Source: Pseudomonas fluorescens | GTDB taxonomy: Bacteria > Pseudomonadota > Gammaproteobacteria > Pseudomonadales > Pseudomonadaceae | Reading direction: 5' to 3' | NCBI RefSeq assembly: GCF_018614775.1 | Contig: NZ_JAGGOF010000044.1 | Span: forward strand, 1-64,000 | DNA length: 64,000 nt | Part shown: piece by piece, positions 8,025 through 16,509 of the stretch | Layout: every line of letters begins with the position of its first letter | Numbering within the stretch: the stretch's first letter is position 1 | Position numbers and translations under genes: made by a program | Notes under the pieces: generated by a model | Told to the model about the DNA's origin: nothing | Database searches by the model: none | The model's input: the letters and a program-made list of their open reading frames with translations, nothing else

Positions 8025-10484
8025 ATGCGGCCGAATTCGGAGTCCGACGTGAACGAGCATAATTCTGCCCTCGAACAGCAAGTGGTGATCGCCCGCCTGG
8101 AGGATTTCGATCCGCGTTCCGGCAACCTCGGCGAGCGGGCGATCTTCAATCACCGACCCTGGGTGATTCTGCTCTGCCTGCTGGTGACCCTGATGCTGGG
8201 CTACCAGGCCAGCAAGATCGGCCTTAATGCCAGTTTCGAAAAAACCATTCCGACCTCCCATCCCTATGTCGCCAACTTCCTCGAGCAGCGCAGCGAATTG
8301 AGCGGCCTTGGCAACTCGGTCCGTATCGCCGTGGCGGTCAAGGACGGCAACATCTTCGACAAGGACTACCTCGACACCCTGGCCAAGCTCAACGACGAGA
8401 TCTATCTGCTGCCCGGCGTCGACAAACCCTACATGAAGTCGCTGTGGACGCCGACCACGCGCTGGACCTCGGTCACCGAGGAGGGGCTGGATGGCGGCAC
8501 GGTGATCCCGGATACCTACAACGGTTCACCGGCCAGCCTCGAGCAGGTGCGCACCAACGTCGCCCGCTCCGGCGAGATCGGCCAACTGGTGGCGGGTAAC
8601 TTCCAGTCCAGCGTGATCTTCGTGCCGCTGCTGGAAATCAACCCTGAAACCGGCAAGGCGCTGGATGCGGGAGCGTTCTCGCGACAGTTGGAGGCCTTGC
8701 GCGACAAGTACCAGAACGAGCGCATCCAGATCCACATCACCGGCTTCACCAAGATCATCGGGGACCTGATCGCCGGGCTGACGCAAGTCCTGCTGTTCTT
8801 CGCGGCAGCCGTGCTGGTGACCGTGGCGGTGCTCTACTGGTACACCCGTTGTGCCCGCAGCACCGCATTGGTGGTGCTGTGTTCGCTGGTGGCGGTGCTC
8901 TGGCAGATCGGTTTGCTCGCGACCCTTGGGTACGACCTGGATCCGTACTCGGCGCTGGTACCGTTCCTGGTGTTCGCGATCGGCATGAGCCATGGCGCGC
9001 AGAAGATGAACGGCATCATGCAGGACATCGGCCGTGGCACGCACCGGGTGGTCGCCGCGCGCTACACCTTCCGCCGTTTGTTCGCCGCGGGCATGACCGC
9101 GTTGCTCTGCGATGCGGTGGGCTTCGCCGTGCTGATCGTGATCAAGATCCAGGTGATCCAGGACCTGGCGATCACCGCCAGCATCGGCGTGGCGGTGCTG
9201 ATCTTCACCAACCTGATCCTGCTGCCGATCCTGCTCAGCTACATCGGCGTCGGGGCCAAGGCCGCTGCCCGCAGCCTGCGGGCGGAGACTGCCGAGTTGA
9301 CCGCGAACGTCAAGCACCCGCTGTGGAGTTTTCTCGATCTCTTTACCCGACGTTCCTGGGCCTTTGGCGCCTGCCTGGTCGGCTTGGCCCTGGCGGCCGG
9401 TGGCTTTGCCGTCAGCCTGCACCTGAAGATCGGCGACCTTGATCCCGGTGCCCCGGAGTTGCGCCCGGACTCGCGCTACAACCGCGACGCGGCATTCATG
9501 ACCCAGAACTACGCGGCCAGCTCGGACATCTTCGTGGTCATGGTGAAAACCAAGGAAGACCAGTGCACGCACTATTCGACCCTGGCCGCCGTGGATGCCC
9601 TGGCCTGGCAACTGGAACAACTGCCCGGGGTGGAGTCAACCAACTCCATGGCCGCCCTGAGCAAGATCGCCGCCGCCGGTTATAACGAGGGCAACTTCAA
9701 GTGGTACGAGCTGATCCCCAACGACGGCGCCCTCGGTGCGGTGCAGACCCGGGCACCGCGCGAGCTGTTCAACCAGGGCTGTTCGCTGCTCTCGCTCTAC
9801 GTCTACCTGGCCGACCATAAGGCCGACACGCTGGAGCGGGTGGTACAGACCAGCGAAGCCTTTATTGCCCAGCAGCAACTGCCGGAGGTGAAATTCATGC
9901 TCGCCGCGGGCAGTGCCGGGATCGAAGCAGCCACCAACATCGTGGTGAAAAAAGCCATGCGCGAGATGCTGTTCTGGGTCTATGGCGCGGTGATCCTGCT
10001 TTGCTGGGTGACCTTTCGCTCCTGGCGCGCCGTGCTTGCCGCCGTGCTGCCACTGATGCTCACGTCGATTCTTTGCGAGGCACTGATGGTCGGCCTGGGC
10101 ATGGGGGTAAAGGTGGCGACTCTGCCGGTGATCGCCCTGGGGGTGGGCATTGGTGTCGACTACGCGCTTTATGTGCTGAGCGTGATCCTGACCCACATGC
10201 GCGCCGGCGCTTCGCTGTCCGAGGCTTATTACCGGGCGCTGCTGTTCACCGGCAAAGTGGTGCTGCTGACCGGCATCACCCTGGCCATCGCTGTAGCAAC
10301 CTGGGCCTGGTCGCCAATCAAGTTCCAGGCCGACATGGGCATCCTGCTGGCGTTCATGTTCCTGGTGAACATGCTCGGTGCGCTGATCCTGCTACCGGCA
10401 CTTGCGTACTTCCTGCTGCCGCAGAGGTCGTTCGCAAAAAAGCCTGAAGCGTTTGGTGCAGTGCGAGCGGTTGCAGAAGGGTAA
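8025..10484 (+). CDS. MMPL/RND-superfamily transporter
   Basis: An inner-membrane transporter of about 819 residues with the two-fold RND layout: a first transmembrane helix ('WVILLCLLVTLMLGY'), a large periplasmic loop, five helices, a second helix-loop-helices repeat, and helices to the end. 'FAIGMSHGAQKMNGIM' and 'LGVGIGVDYALYVLSVI' are the paired TM4-type motifs of MMPL/sterol-sensing-like RND proteins; Asp in the second could relay protons. It is shorter than AcrB and has no adjacent membrane-fusion gene. A GTG at 8049 with CGGAG upstream is an alternative start. With DUF1302 and DUF1329 it probably moves a hydrophobic phenylpropanoid or related compound; import or export cannot be told from sequence. 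Confidence 0.88.
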   Translation: MRPNSESDVNEHNSALEQQVVIARLEDFDPRSGNLGERAIFNHRPWVILLCLLVTLMLGYQASKIGLNASFEKTIPTSHPYVANFLEQRSELSGLGNSVRIAVAVKDGNIFDKDYLDTLAKLNDEIYLLPGVDKPYMKSLWTPTTRWTSVTEEGLDGGTVIPDTYNGSPASLEQVRTNVARSGEIGQLVAGNFQSSVIFVPLLEINPETGKALDAGAFSRQLEALRDKYQNERIQIHITGFTKIIGDLIAGLTQVLLFFAAAVLVTVAVLYWYTRCARSTALVVLCSLVAVLWQIGLLATLGYDLDPYSALVPFLVFAIGMSHGAQKMNGIMQDIGRGTHRVVAARYTFRRLFAAGMTALLCDAVGFAVLIVIKIQVIQDLAITASIGVAVLIFTNLILLPILLSYIGVGAKAAARSLRAETAELTANVKHPLWSFLDLFTRRSWAFGACLVGLALAAGGFAVSLHLKIGDLDPGAPELRPDSRYNRDAAFMTQNYAASSDIFVVMVKTKEDQCTHYSTLAAVDALAWQLEQLPGVESTNSMAALSKIAAAGYNEGNFKWYELIPNDGALGAVQTRAPRELFNQGCSLLSLYVYLADHKADTLERVVQTSEAFIAQQQLPEVKFMLAAGSAGIEAATNIVVKKAMREMLFWVYGAVILLCWVTFRSWRAVLAAVLPLMLTSILCEALMVGLGMGVKVATLPVIALGVGIGVDYALYVLSVILTHMRAGASLSEAYYRALLFTGKVVLLTGITLAIAVATWAWSPIKFQADMGILLAFMFLVNMLGALILLPALAYFLLPQRSFAKKPEAFGAVRAVAEG

Positions 10485-10605
10485 TACGTGCGCCATACGT
10501 GGTGTGGCCGCGCTGGGTGAGCGCCTGATTCCGGCCAATGCTTACCTTGGCGCGGACGACATCTTCAAGGCCCGGCAGGCCGATGCCGAGCCGTTGGAGC
10601 GGTCT

Positions 10606-10848
10606 TCAGGGCTGTCTCTTGGAATCGGTCGAGACCACGCGATCCAGGCCATCCGCGCCTGGCGCCGTGCTCGGCCCCCACGACCGCTCGCTGCGGCATT
10701 TGAACTTCACGCCTTTACGTGGCGCGATGTCCCTGGCCGTTTCCAGGCATAGTTCCTTGGTGACATAGGTCGGCTCGGGTTTTCGTACTTCCACGCACCC
10801 TTCGATGCCACTGCAGATGGTCATAACCATAACGTAGACGGTCATCAT
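10606..10848 (-). CDS. Small hypothetical protein
   Basis: An 80-residue open frame that starts 'MMTVYVMVMTICSGIEGCVEV' and contains four cysteines spread through a short mature region. The N-terminus could be a weak signal peptide. I took the ATG at 10848 as start because the longer frame to 10911 adds a polar, uncharacteristic N-terminus. I do not recognise the family. It is convergent with the MMPL gene, and no neighbour suggests a function. It could be spurious. Confidence 0.45.
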   Translation of the reverse strand: MMTVYVMVMTICSGIEGCVEVRKPEPTYVTKELCLETARDIAPRKGVKFKCRSERSWGPSTAPGADGLDRVVSTDSKRQP

Positions 10849-11147
10849 CCTGATGTTGCTCCCATCGAAGCGATGCGATTGATGCCCTTGCATTAGCCCG
10901 GAAAGGCTCAAGCGAGTAGCAATGACAGGCGGATGATGAGCCTTATTTCAAATCGCCAGCAATGGCACGGCTATGCCTTCCGTCGGAAAAACGTCACTAT
11001 TTCAAATAATGCATATCAGGCCGAAATCGGCGCCATTATGTTGGCGTTTTCCCGAGAGTGAGCCGGTGAATGCTATGGAGAAACGCAGCTTGGACCGTGC
11101 CGATAATCCAGCAAACGGGGTGGGGTAGAACGACTGAAGAAACAGCC

Positions 11148-11555
11148 TCAGGGTGCCTCAAAGTTCTCGTAAGCCAAGGTGATCGAATCGCTCTCTGGAT
11201 AGCTGACGTACACCATTTCTCCATAATTGCTGGCAACCAACACGTAGGGCCACTTGCCGTTTGCCTTTCGCAGTTGCTCATACAGGGGCAGGAAGAAGTC
11301 TTTGGTCTGACCCAGAGGGTCGTAGGGGACTTCACCCTGGAAGATTGGATAGCGCCCGCCGTTGCATAGCTGCACCCGCTCCAGCTTGATACCGTTTTTT
11401 TCCAGCACGGTGCGGGCAGGGTGCTGCCAGGTGGCGAGGTCGACATCCTGGCAGTCGGTGGTTTTCTGAGTATAGAGCTCGGTGTCCTGGAGGGCTGGAT
11501 ATGCCATGGCCTGGCCGGTCAAGAGCAACAAAGCCAGGGGGTAAAGACGCTGCAT
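11148..11555 (-). CDS. Hypothetical exported protein
   Basis: A 135-residue protein with a clear signal peptide ('LYPLALLLLTGQAMA', cleavage before YPALQ) and a compact mature domain with two cysteines ('TTDCQDVD' and 'VQLCNGG') that could form a disulfide. Composition is typical of a real Pseudomonas periplasmic protein. I do not recognise a named family. It stands alone, divergent from the lipoprotein gene at 11841. Confidence 0.7.
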   Translation of the reverse strand: MQRLYPLALLLLTGQAMAYPALQDTELYTQKTTDCQDVDLATWQHPARTVLEKNGIKLERVQLCNGGRYPIFQGEVPYDPLGQTKDFFLPLYEQLRKANGKWPYVLVASNYGEMVYVSYPESDSITLAYENFEAP

Positions 11556-11692
11556 GATAGTGGTCCAGATAAGGGGAGCTGGATTGTAAGTATTTTTCGT
11601 CGATATCCAAGCGTTGCGAGACCGTTTCAGGCTGGCGTCACATCACTGCCTTCCACCAGCAACTCGATCCACTTATGGGATGTACGCAGCGC

Positions 11693-11731
11693 GGGGGCGG
11701 GCGGGAGAAACAGGGGGCGAGGGGAGCGGGG
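11693..11731 (+). other. G-run cluster, possible G-quadruplex
   Basis: Five runs of three to five G occur on the + strand (11693-11697, 11703-11705, 11713-11717, 11721-11724, 11728-11731), with short spacers. It lies about 110 bases before the lipoprotein gene at 11841 in an otherwise AT-mixed intergenic region. Whether it folds is unknown. Confidence 0.4.
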
Positions 11732-11840
11732 CGGCGGCGTAGATTATCAGCATGGTGGCCTTTTGATTTCAATCGAATCCCGCTAGAATTTGCGGCCCCT
11801 CTCTGTGAGCGGCCTGTAGAAACTACGCAAGGAAGTCGAT

Positions 11841-12476
11841 ATGCAATTTGGAAAAGCCCTGGGCCTCGCCCTGGCCCTGAGCCTCAGTGGATGCGCCAGT
11901 TTCACCAAAGATGAAGTGGCGCCCGTGAACCTGCCTTCAATGGCCACTTATTCGAACAAGCCGAACGTCTATGTCGACTTCGACTTCTATCAAGGCGAAC
12001 CCGACAATGCCAAGGCCAGCGAAGTCCCGCAAGCTCGGGACATGCTCAAGCCAGAGCTTAAGCGCGCCTTCGATGAGTCGGGGCTCTTTGGTCGCGTGGT
12101 CTTCGACGAGTTCCAGAAGCAACCAGGCGACTACAACCTTCGCTTGAAGGTTTACAACCACCCACCAGGTGGCGGGCAAATGGTCATGGCATTCATCAGC
12201 GGCTTCACGTTCACGATCATTCCTGCGTTGGCAACCGACCAGTACACCATGAGCCTGGAGACGGTGGATGAACGCGGTCAGTCAGTCGGCAAGAGCACTA
12301 ATCATGACGCGGTCAATACCTGGATCGGCATCTGGTTCCTGCCTCTGGCGGGAAACACGCCCAAGGCTGCGGTCAACGATACCTTCAATCGGCAGGTCAA
12401 TGCGCTGTTGAAGAATTGGGTCGACAGCAATCGCATGAAGTATTCGGCTATCGATACCCGCACCCCACGGGGCTGA
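11841..12476 (+). CDS. Hypothetical lipoprotein
   Basis: A 211-residue protein with a lipoprotein signal: hydrophobic 'ALGLALALSLSGC', where LSGC is the lipobox and the Cys would be acylated. The residues after it (ASFTK) lack an inner-membrane retention Asp, so outer-membrane sorting is likely. A hydrophobic stretch 'MVMAFISGFTFTIIPALA' sits in the middle. The family is not recognised. It is convergent with a second lipoprotein gene, and the two share a strong bidirectional terminator. Confidence 0.78.
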   Translation: MQFGKALGLALALSLSGCASFTKDEVAPVNLPSMATYSNKPNVYVDFDFYQGEPDNAKASEVPQARDMLKPELKRAFDESGLFGRVVFDEFQKQPGDYNLRLKVYNHPPGGGQMVMAFISGFTFTIIPALATDQYTMSLETVDERGQSVGKSTNHDAVNTWIGIWFLPLAGNTPKAAVNDTFNRQVNALLKNWVDSNRMKYSAIDTRTPRG

Positions 12477-12488
12477 CATCGATAAGAA

Positions 12489-12514
12489 AGAGCCGCAGTC
12501 GCGGCTCTTTTTTT
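12489..12514. terminator. Bidirectional rho-independent terminator
   Basis: An 8-bp perfect stem, AGAGCCGC (12489-12496) and GCGGCTCT (12501-12508), with loop AGTC, is followed by a run of seven T on the + strand and preceded by A residues for the - strand. It lies exactly between the stops of the convergent genes at 12476 and 12517. Confidence 0.93.
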
Positions 12515-12516
12515 GA

Positions 12517-13062
12517 TCACTTCAATGCTTGGGCGAACTGCGGATCGCTGTACAAGCTCTTGAGCAGATCCTGCACCATCGGGTTGTAGTTGTTCGCCGC
12601 AGCCGGTATGGCAATCGCGCCCAGGAAACTGCTATTCCAGTCACGCTTCACGTCTTTGGTGGTCTCGTACAGCACGTGATCACCATTGCGCAGGGTAAAG
12701 CGTGCAGCCAGCTCGCCATGGCCGTTAGCCATGCCTGCGTCAAGCTGGCTCTTGACCAGTTGGACCTGCAGCTGACGATCAGCACGAGGATCGAGCAGGC
12801 CAGCCTGACGAAGCTCATCGTTTATCGCGGCTTGAATGTGCAGTGGGACGCTGCCGGCGGGCGAAGAAATCGGATTCATGCGCACCATCAGCGATCCCTG
12901 GCCAGGATCAGCGTTCACCTGCGCTTCGCGTACGGGTTGCAGAGGGGCGTTTTGCTTGAGCTGTTTAACATTCTGGAAGCTGGGTTCGTAACGGGTCATC
13001 GTCACACCGCAGCCTTGTATCAGCAGCGCGCAAAACGGTAGAGCGAGGTAAAGCTTCTTCAC
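12517..13062 (-). CDS. Hypothetical lipoprotein
   Basis: A 181-residue predicted lipoprotein: 'LYLALPFCALLIQGC' gives the lipobox IQGC. The mature part has a region with 'LQVQLVKSQLDAGMANGHGELAARFTL', a pattern seen in small outer-membrane-associated Pseudomonas lipoproteins that I cannot name. It is convergent with another lipoprotein gene and shares its terminator. No operon partner is evident. Confidence 0.75.
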   Translation of the reverse strand: MKKLYLALPFCALLIQGCGVTMTRYEPSFQNVKQLKQNAPLQPVREAQVNADPGQGSLMVRMNPISSPAGSVPLHIQAAINDELRQAGLLDPRADRQLQVQLVKSQLDAGMANGHGELAARFTLRNGDHVLYETTKDVKRDWNSSFLGAIAIPAAANNYNPMVQDLLKSLYSDPQFAQALK

Positions 13063-13249
13063 AGCAAATCCTTAGTGCTTGGTGGGGGCGCAATTATCGA
13101 CAGATAGCCTTAAGCCATCAAGCGTAAAGATTGAGGGGGACGCCAACCACGCAGGCATGGGTAATCCTGAAACATCCGCGCCGGAACCCGGCAACGCCAG
13201 CCCAATATCAAGCCATGAAAATCTTGGAAATCCAGAGAGGATTTAACTG

Positions 13250-13855
13250 TTAAGCGTCTGCTGAAGCATGTTCGTCACGTGCGGCCTTCCACACCGATTT
13301 GGCAGCGTCTGCGTTCATGATTGCGATACCGATGCCAACGATAAGATCCGGCCAACCAGATACCCATTGAAGCGTTACCACCCCCGCGGTCATGATCGCA
13401 ATATTCGCATAGGCGTCATTACGTGCAGACAGGAAAGCGGCTTTGCTTAAGCTACCGCTGTGATGGCGGAATTTGACCAGCAAGAAGGCGCAACTTACGT
13501 TGACGATTAGCGCGCCAAACCCTGTAGTACTCAGGAGCCAAGGGTCCGGAGGTGTAAGTGCATGGAATTTGCGCCATGCAGTCCAAAACAGAGCAAGCGC
13601 CGGAATCAACAGGATACCCGCCAACACCATCCCCATCCGCGCCCGATTTCTCGCTGACCACGCCAGTGCGCCGAAGATTAAGAAATTGACTGCTGCGTCT
13701 TCCAGGAAATCAACGCTGTCGGCGAACAATGAGACCGATCCTATTCGTTGCGCTACTGCGAACTCGATAAAAAAATAGGCCAGGTTTGCGAGCCCAACAA
13801 TGGCTACAGCACGGCGCAAACCCGAGTTGGTACCAGGCAACGATGATGCATTCAT
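13250..13855 (-). CDS. CDF-like cation transporter (short form)
   Basis: A 201-residue membrane protein with five to six hydrophobic helices. 'SVSLFADSVDFLEDAAVN' matches the TM2 metal site of cation diffusion facilitators (D-x3-D, here ADSVD), and 'KAAFLSARNDAYANIAIMTAG' matches the TM5 site with N-D in place of the usual H-D. There is no cytoplasmic C-terminal domain, unlike DmeF elsewhere in this window. It could export a divalent metal, but the site is diverged and specificity is unknown. Confidence 0.75.
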   Translation of the reverse strand: MNASSLPGTNSGLRRAVAIVGLANLAYFFIEFAVAQRIGSVSLFADSVDFLEDAAVNFLIFGALAWSARNRARMGMVLAGILLIPALALFWTAWRKFHALTPPDPWLLSTTGFGALIVNVSCAFLLVKFRHHSGSLSKAAFLSARNDAYANIAIMTAGVVTLQWVSGWPDLIVGIGIAIMNADAAKSVWKAARDEHASADA

Positions 13856-13997
13856 TTTTCTGTCCCGATTTAGTAAAGAGGGTGTCTGTTACGCCATGAA
13901 CAGATCTCCCTAATATTGGCTCGCAGGGTTCAGGCGTGAAGAGTGTGGCTGTCACGATGTGAAAACGGTGCAGTCATCTAATCACTCACTTCGGTTT

Positions 13998-14174
13998 TCA
14001 CATACACAAAGCTGTCAAGGCGACGACTAACATCACTTTCATACGCAGTCTCATCGCTCGGGAAAACGACTTGATCTTCGCTCCCGCTTCATTCCATTCC
14101 TCCTCGGCCTCGGAGTCTGCGACGACTCCCGCCGCAGACTGCAATACATAGCGTCCGGCATTGTCGATTTTACG
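13998..14174 (-). pseudogene. Possible remnant of a chorismate-using enzyme (TrpE-like C-terminus)
   Basis: One frame reads 'RKIDNAGRYVLQSAAGVVAD' and then 'SEAEEEWNEAGAKIKSFSRAM' before drifting into unrelated residues and a stop. The first part resembles the C-terminal 'AGAGIVADS-P-E-E' segment of anthranilate and aminodeoxychorismate synthases. No start codon or upstream part is present. It lies about 100 bases from the dif site. The resemblance is short and from memory, so the call is tentative. Confidence 0.3.
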
Positions 14175-14271
14175 TGCTTGTCAGTTACGGGAGTGCGGCA
14201 TTCCCGGTCGTAGCAAACAGCGGCAGCACAGCGAAAAAGCCTGCCCAGGGCGTCAACTGAGATAATCCTTT

Positions 14272-14299
14272 GGTTCGCATAATGTATATTATGTTAAAC
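14272..14299 (+). other. dif: dif site: XerC/XerD chromosome dimer resolution site
   Basis: A 28-bp site made of the XerC arm GGTTCGCATAA (14272-14282), the 6-base centre TGTATA (14283-14288) and the XerD arm TTATGTTAAAC (14289-14299). Against the E. coli dif consensus it differs only at positions 4-5 of the XerC arm region and the last base; the core CATAATGTATATTATG is identical. It lies in non-coding DNA. XerC and XerD recombine two copies here to resolve chromosome dimers at division, under FtsK control. Its presence places the window in the replication terminus. Confidence 0.93.
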
Positions 14300-14326
14300 A
14301 AGATGTTTGGTCGTTTCGTTTATTGC

Positions 14327-15162
14327 TCAAAAGAAACCAAGCACCCACTTTTGAACCGCTGGCGCGTCATTGATGTCGCCATCGAAAACGTACTGCGGAT
14401 CATAACTTTGATTATTCCCCCGCACTCGTCCTCTCCAGACCTTCAAGGGCAACCAGAACTGAGCCCCACTGGGTAAGACCTGATTGCCAATGTCGATATA
14501 CAACGTGTCACCGCTCGTAGGTAAACCAAAATGCATCGCTCCAGGAACGGCTAGAACCGCATCGGCAAAATCCAGGCAGGCACTTGCACAGAATGAATCC
14601 GTCACCAGCACAAGCTGCCCGTTAAAAGTTTTTGGATTCGAATCTTTAGAGCGCTCCTGATTGATCGAAGCCGTATCTGGCTGTCGTAACCAGTCATTCC
14701 TCTCCACCAGCGCAGCGCTCATCGATTCACGCAAACCTGAAACAAACGTGTAGGCGTCGCTGCTTTTTCCGTAATCGCTTTCCATGGCGGCTACAGCGCT
14801 ATCCAGTGTTGCAAGCGCTAGTGGCGAGACCCTCCACATTGCGTACGAACGCAAGGATTGATCCAGGCTTTCAACAAGCTTTCCACCCAATAAAGCGGAC
14901 AGAATCCTGGCCCCAACCAAGCTGTTGCCACCCGATTGCCACGTGTATCAACCCACTCGGTAAAGCGTTTATTTTCTTGATCTATCGTGCCTGGATGAGA
15001 GGAAACGATCAGTTGGTGAATGGCAGAAAGGTCTCGCACAGTTATGTCGACTAATTCGTCCTTGGAAGACTCATCAGCTAACACAGAACAAACAACACCG
15101 ACGCCGGCCAGGACAACAGTCAGAAATTTTTTAACAGCGTTAACGCCAAAACCACCAATCAT
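14327..15162 (-). pseudogene. S41-like peptidase, broken by frameshift and internal deletion
   Basis: Two overlapping frames make one damaged gene. The 5' part (from 15162) has a signal peptide ('KKFLTVVLAGVGVVCSVLA') and 'DLSAIHQLIVSSHPGTIDQENKRF', then 'WVDTRGN'. There the frame is lost near 14935. Adding one base after AAT in that codon restores 'DTRGN-SGGNSLVGARILSALLGG', the S41 family substrate-binding loop. The 3' part continues to 14327 with 'LVTDSFCASACLDFADAVL', where the Ser of CASAC is the likely nucleophile. The stretch between 'NKRF' and 'DTRGN' is far too short for the family (roughly 150 residues missing), so an internal deletion is also present. It ends 28 bases after dif. 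Confidence 0.8.
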
Positions 15163-15242
15163 TTAAAGCAGGGTTCTGCTAGACATCCAAGCGGACGTGC
15201 CCCGGCCATGCTCCGCGGATTTCCTACGATCTGATCCACGCT

Positions 15243-16313
15243 TCATCTCCCAGGCCGCTTCGAAGGCTTGGTGTGCCCGGCGAATGGCTTATCGTCTGCC
15301 CCTGAGGAAGCATCACTACCCTCCTCCAAGCCTGACGCTGCTATCTCTGCCTGCCGAAGCTGCTCATTCTCTTTCTGAAGCGACGCTACCAGCGCCATGG
15401 TCTCTTGCTCACGCAGATCGGCTACAGCGGCGGCCTTGTGGAGCGCCTTCACCTCTTCACGCAGGACCGAGATCTGCTCCACGAGATGCTCGGCTACTCC
15501 AGCGGACTTGGCCTCACCCTGGCGGAGCGCCTCTATTCGAGTGTGGAGAGACTGAACCAGGGCCTCCTGACTGTGCAGGGCTCTGGTTTGCTGCCTGGCT
15601 TCACCGAGCAGGCGTTCGTTATCGCGATTCAGCCGCGTCAAATCGTCCTGTTTCATGGCGATGGTCTCTCGCAGCTTGCGCTGTTCAACTTGCATCTCGT
15701 GCAGTTGGGATTCGTGCTTGCGTTGATCCTGATTGCGCTGCTCCTTCGCCGCTTCTCGATAGTGCTCGAGCGCCCCGCGAGCCTGAACGTGCTTTTCCTC
15801 CAGCGATTGGATGTGCTTGTCCTTCTCAGCAACCAGGGATTCCAGGTCGGTGCAGCGCTGGCTGATGCGAGCGTTGCGCGTCAACTCAGCCTGAAGCGAG
15901 GACAAGGTGGATGCAAGTTCAGCGCTTTGGGTCTCTATCGCGGCCTGCTGGGTGGCCAGATGACGTTGAGCGCTAGCCAGCTCCGATCTGAGCTCGACGA
16001 GCTGGTGTTCCAGCGCGCCACGCTGCTGCTCAAAAGCTGCAGTCGCCTGGGAGATGACTTCCTGGCCCTCCTCCATCAGCTGATCCAGCAGCGTTTGCAC
16101 CATGCCATTGAGCGTTTCGCCCATGCGTTCACGTGAGGTCACAGGCTCTAGGTTGGAGGGCTCAAGCTCTTTCAAGTAACGAGAAATCGTTGTCTTGGAG
16201 CCCGTATTCCCGAGTTCTACACGCACGGCGTCGATGCTGGGGTTGGCTCCCCTGGCCAGGAGCGCCTGACGTGCTTTCTGCACTACAGCTTTGTTGATTC
16301 CGCCACGGGCCAT
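15243..16313 (-). CDS. KfrA-like DNA-binding coiled-coil protein
   Basis: A 356-residue protein. Residues 1-110 match the KfrA N-terminal DNA-binding domain ('GINKAVVQKARQALLARG' then 'TISRYLKEL'). Residues about 85-325 are a long heptad-rich coiled coil rich in Glu, Gln and Arg, and the tail is polar. KfrA proteins on plasmids repress their own promoter and may assist partitioning. Here the gene is chromosomal, 0.9 kb from dif, and divergent from a tyrosine recombinase. The shared promoter region contains two palindromes that could be its operators. Function in this setting is inference; a mobile-element origin is likely. Confidence 0.85.
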   Translation of the reverse strand: MARGGINKAVVQKARQALLARGANPSIDAVRVELGNTGSKTTISRYLKELEPSNLEPVTSRERMGETLNGMVQTLLDQLMEEGQEVISQATAAFEQQRGALEHQLVELRSELASAQRHLATQQAAIETQSAELASTLSSLQAELTRNARISQRCTDLESLVAEKDKHIQSLEEKHVQARGALEHYREAAKEQRNQDQRKHESQLHEMQVEQRKLRETIAMKQDDLTRLNRDNERLLGEARQQTRALHSQEALVQSLHTRIEALRQGEAKSAGVAEHLVEQISVLREEVKALHKAAAVADLREQETMALVASLQKENEQLRQAEIAASGLEEGSDASSGADDKPFAGHTKPSKRPGR

Positions 16314-16341
16314 GGGATCTCCTACGATTTCGTACTATGTT

Positions 16342-16370
16342 ACATGTCATGTAGATACATAACGCGTTAC
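16342..16370. promoter_or_regulatory. Palindromes between kfrA-like and integrase genes, probable operators
   Basis: TACATGTCATGTA (16342-16354) is a perfect inverted repeat about a central T, and TAACGCGTTA (16361-16370) is a perfect 10-base palindrome. They sit about 30 bases upstream of the KfrA-like start and 140 bases before the integrase start, where an autoregulatory KfrA-type protein would be expected to bind. Confidence 0.55.
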
Positions 16371-16509
16371 AAAGATTCTACATGGTTTGATCTGGATGTT
16401 ATAGGAACACATAATAGTAGTTTATGGCTTCTTGACCCCATAGCGGAGCCGGAAAACCTCCCAGCGGCGTATGCAGGCAGTAATGCTCCGATTTCGAAGG
16501 CGGCAAACG

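Noticed and set aside
8526..9620. A 364-codon His/Gln-rich frame on the - strand
   Set aside because: It is antisense to the MMPL transporter; the odd composition reflects reversed hydrophobic codons.
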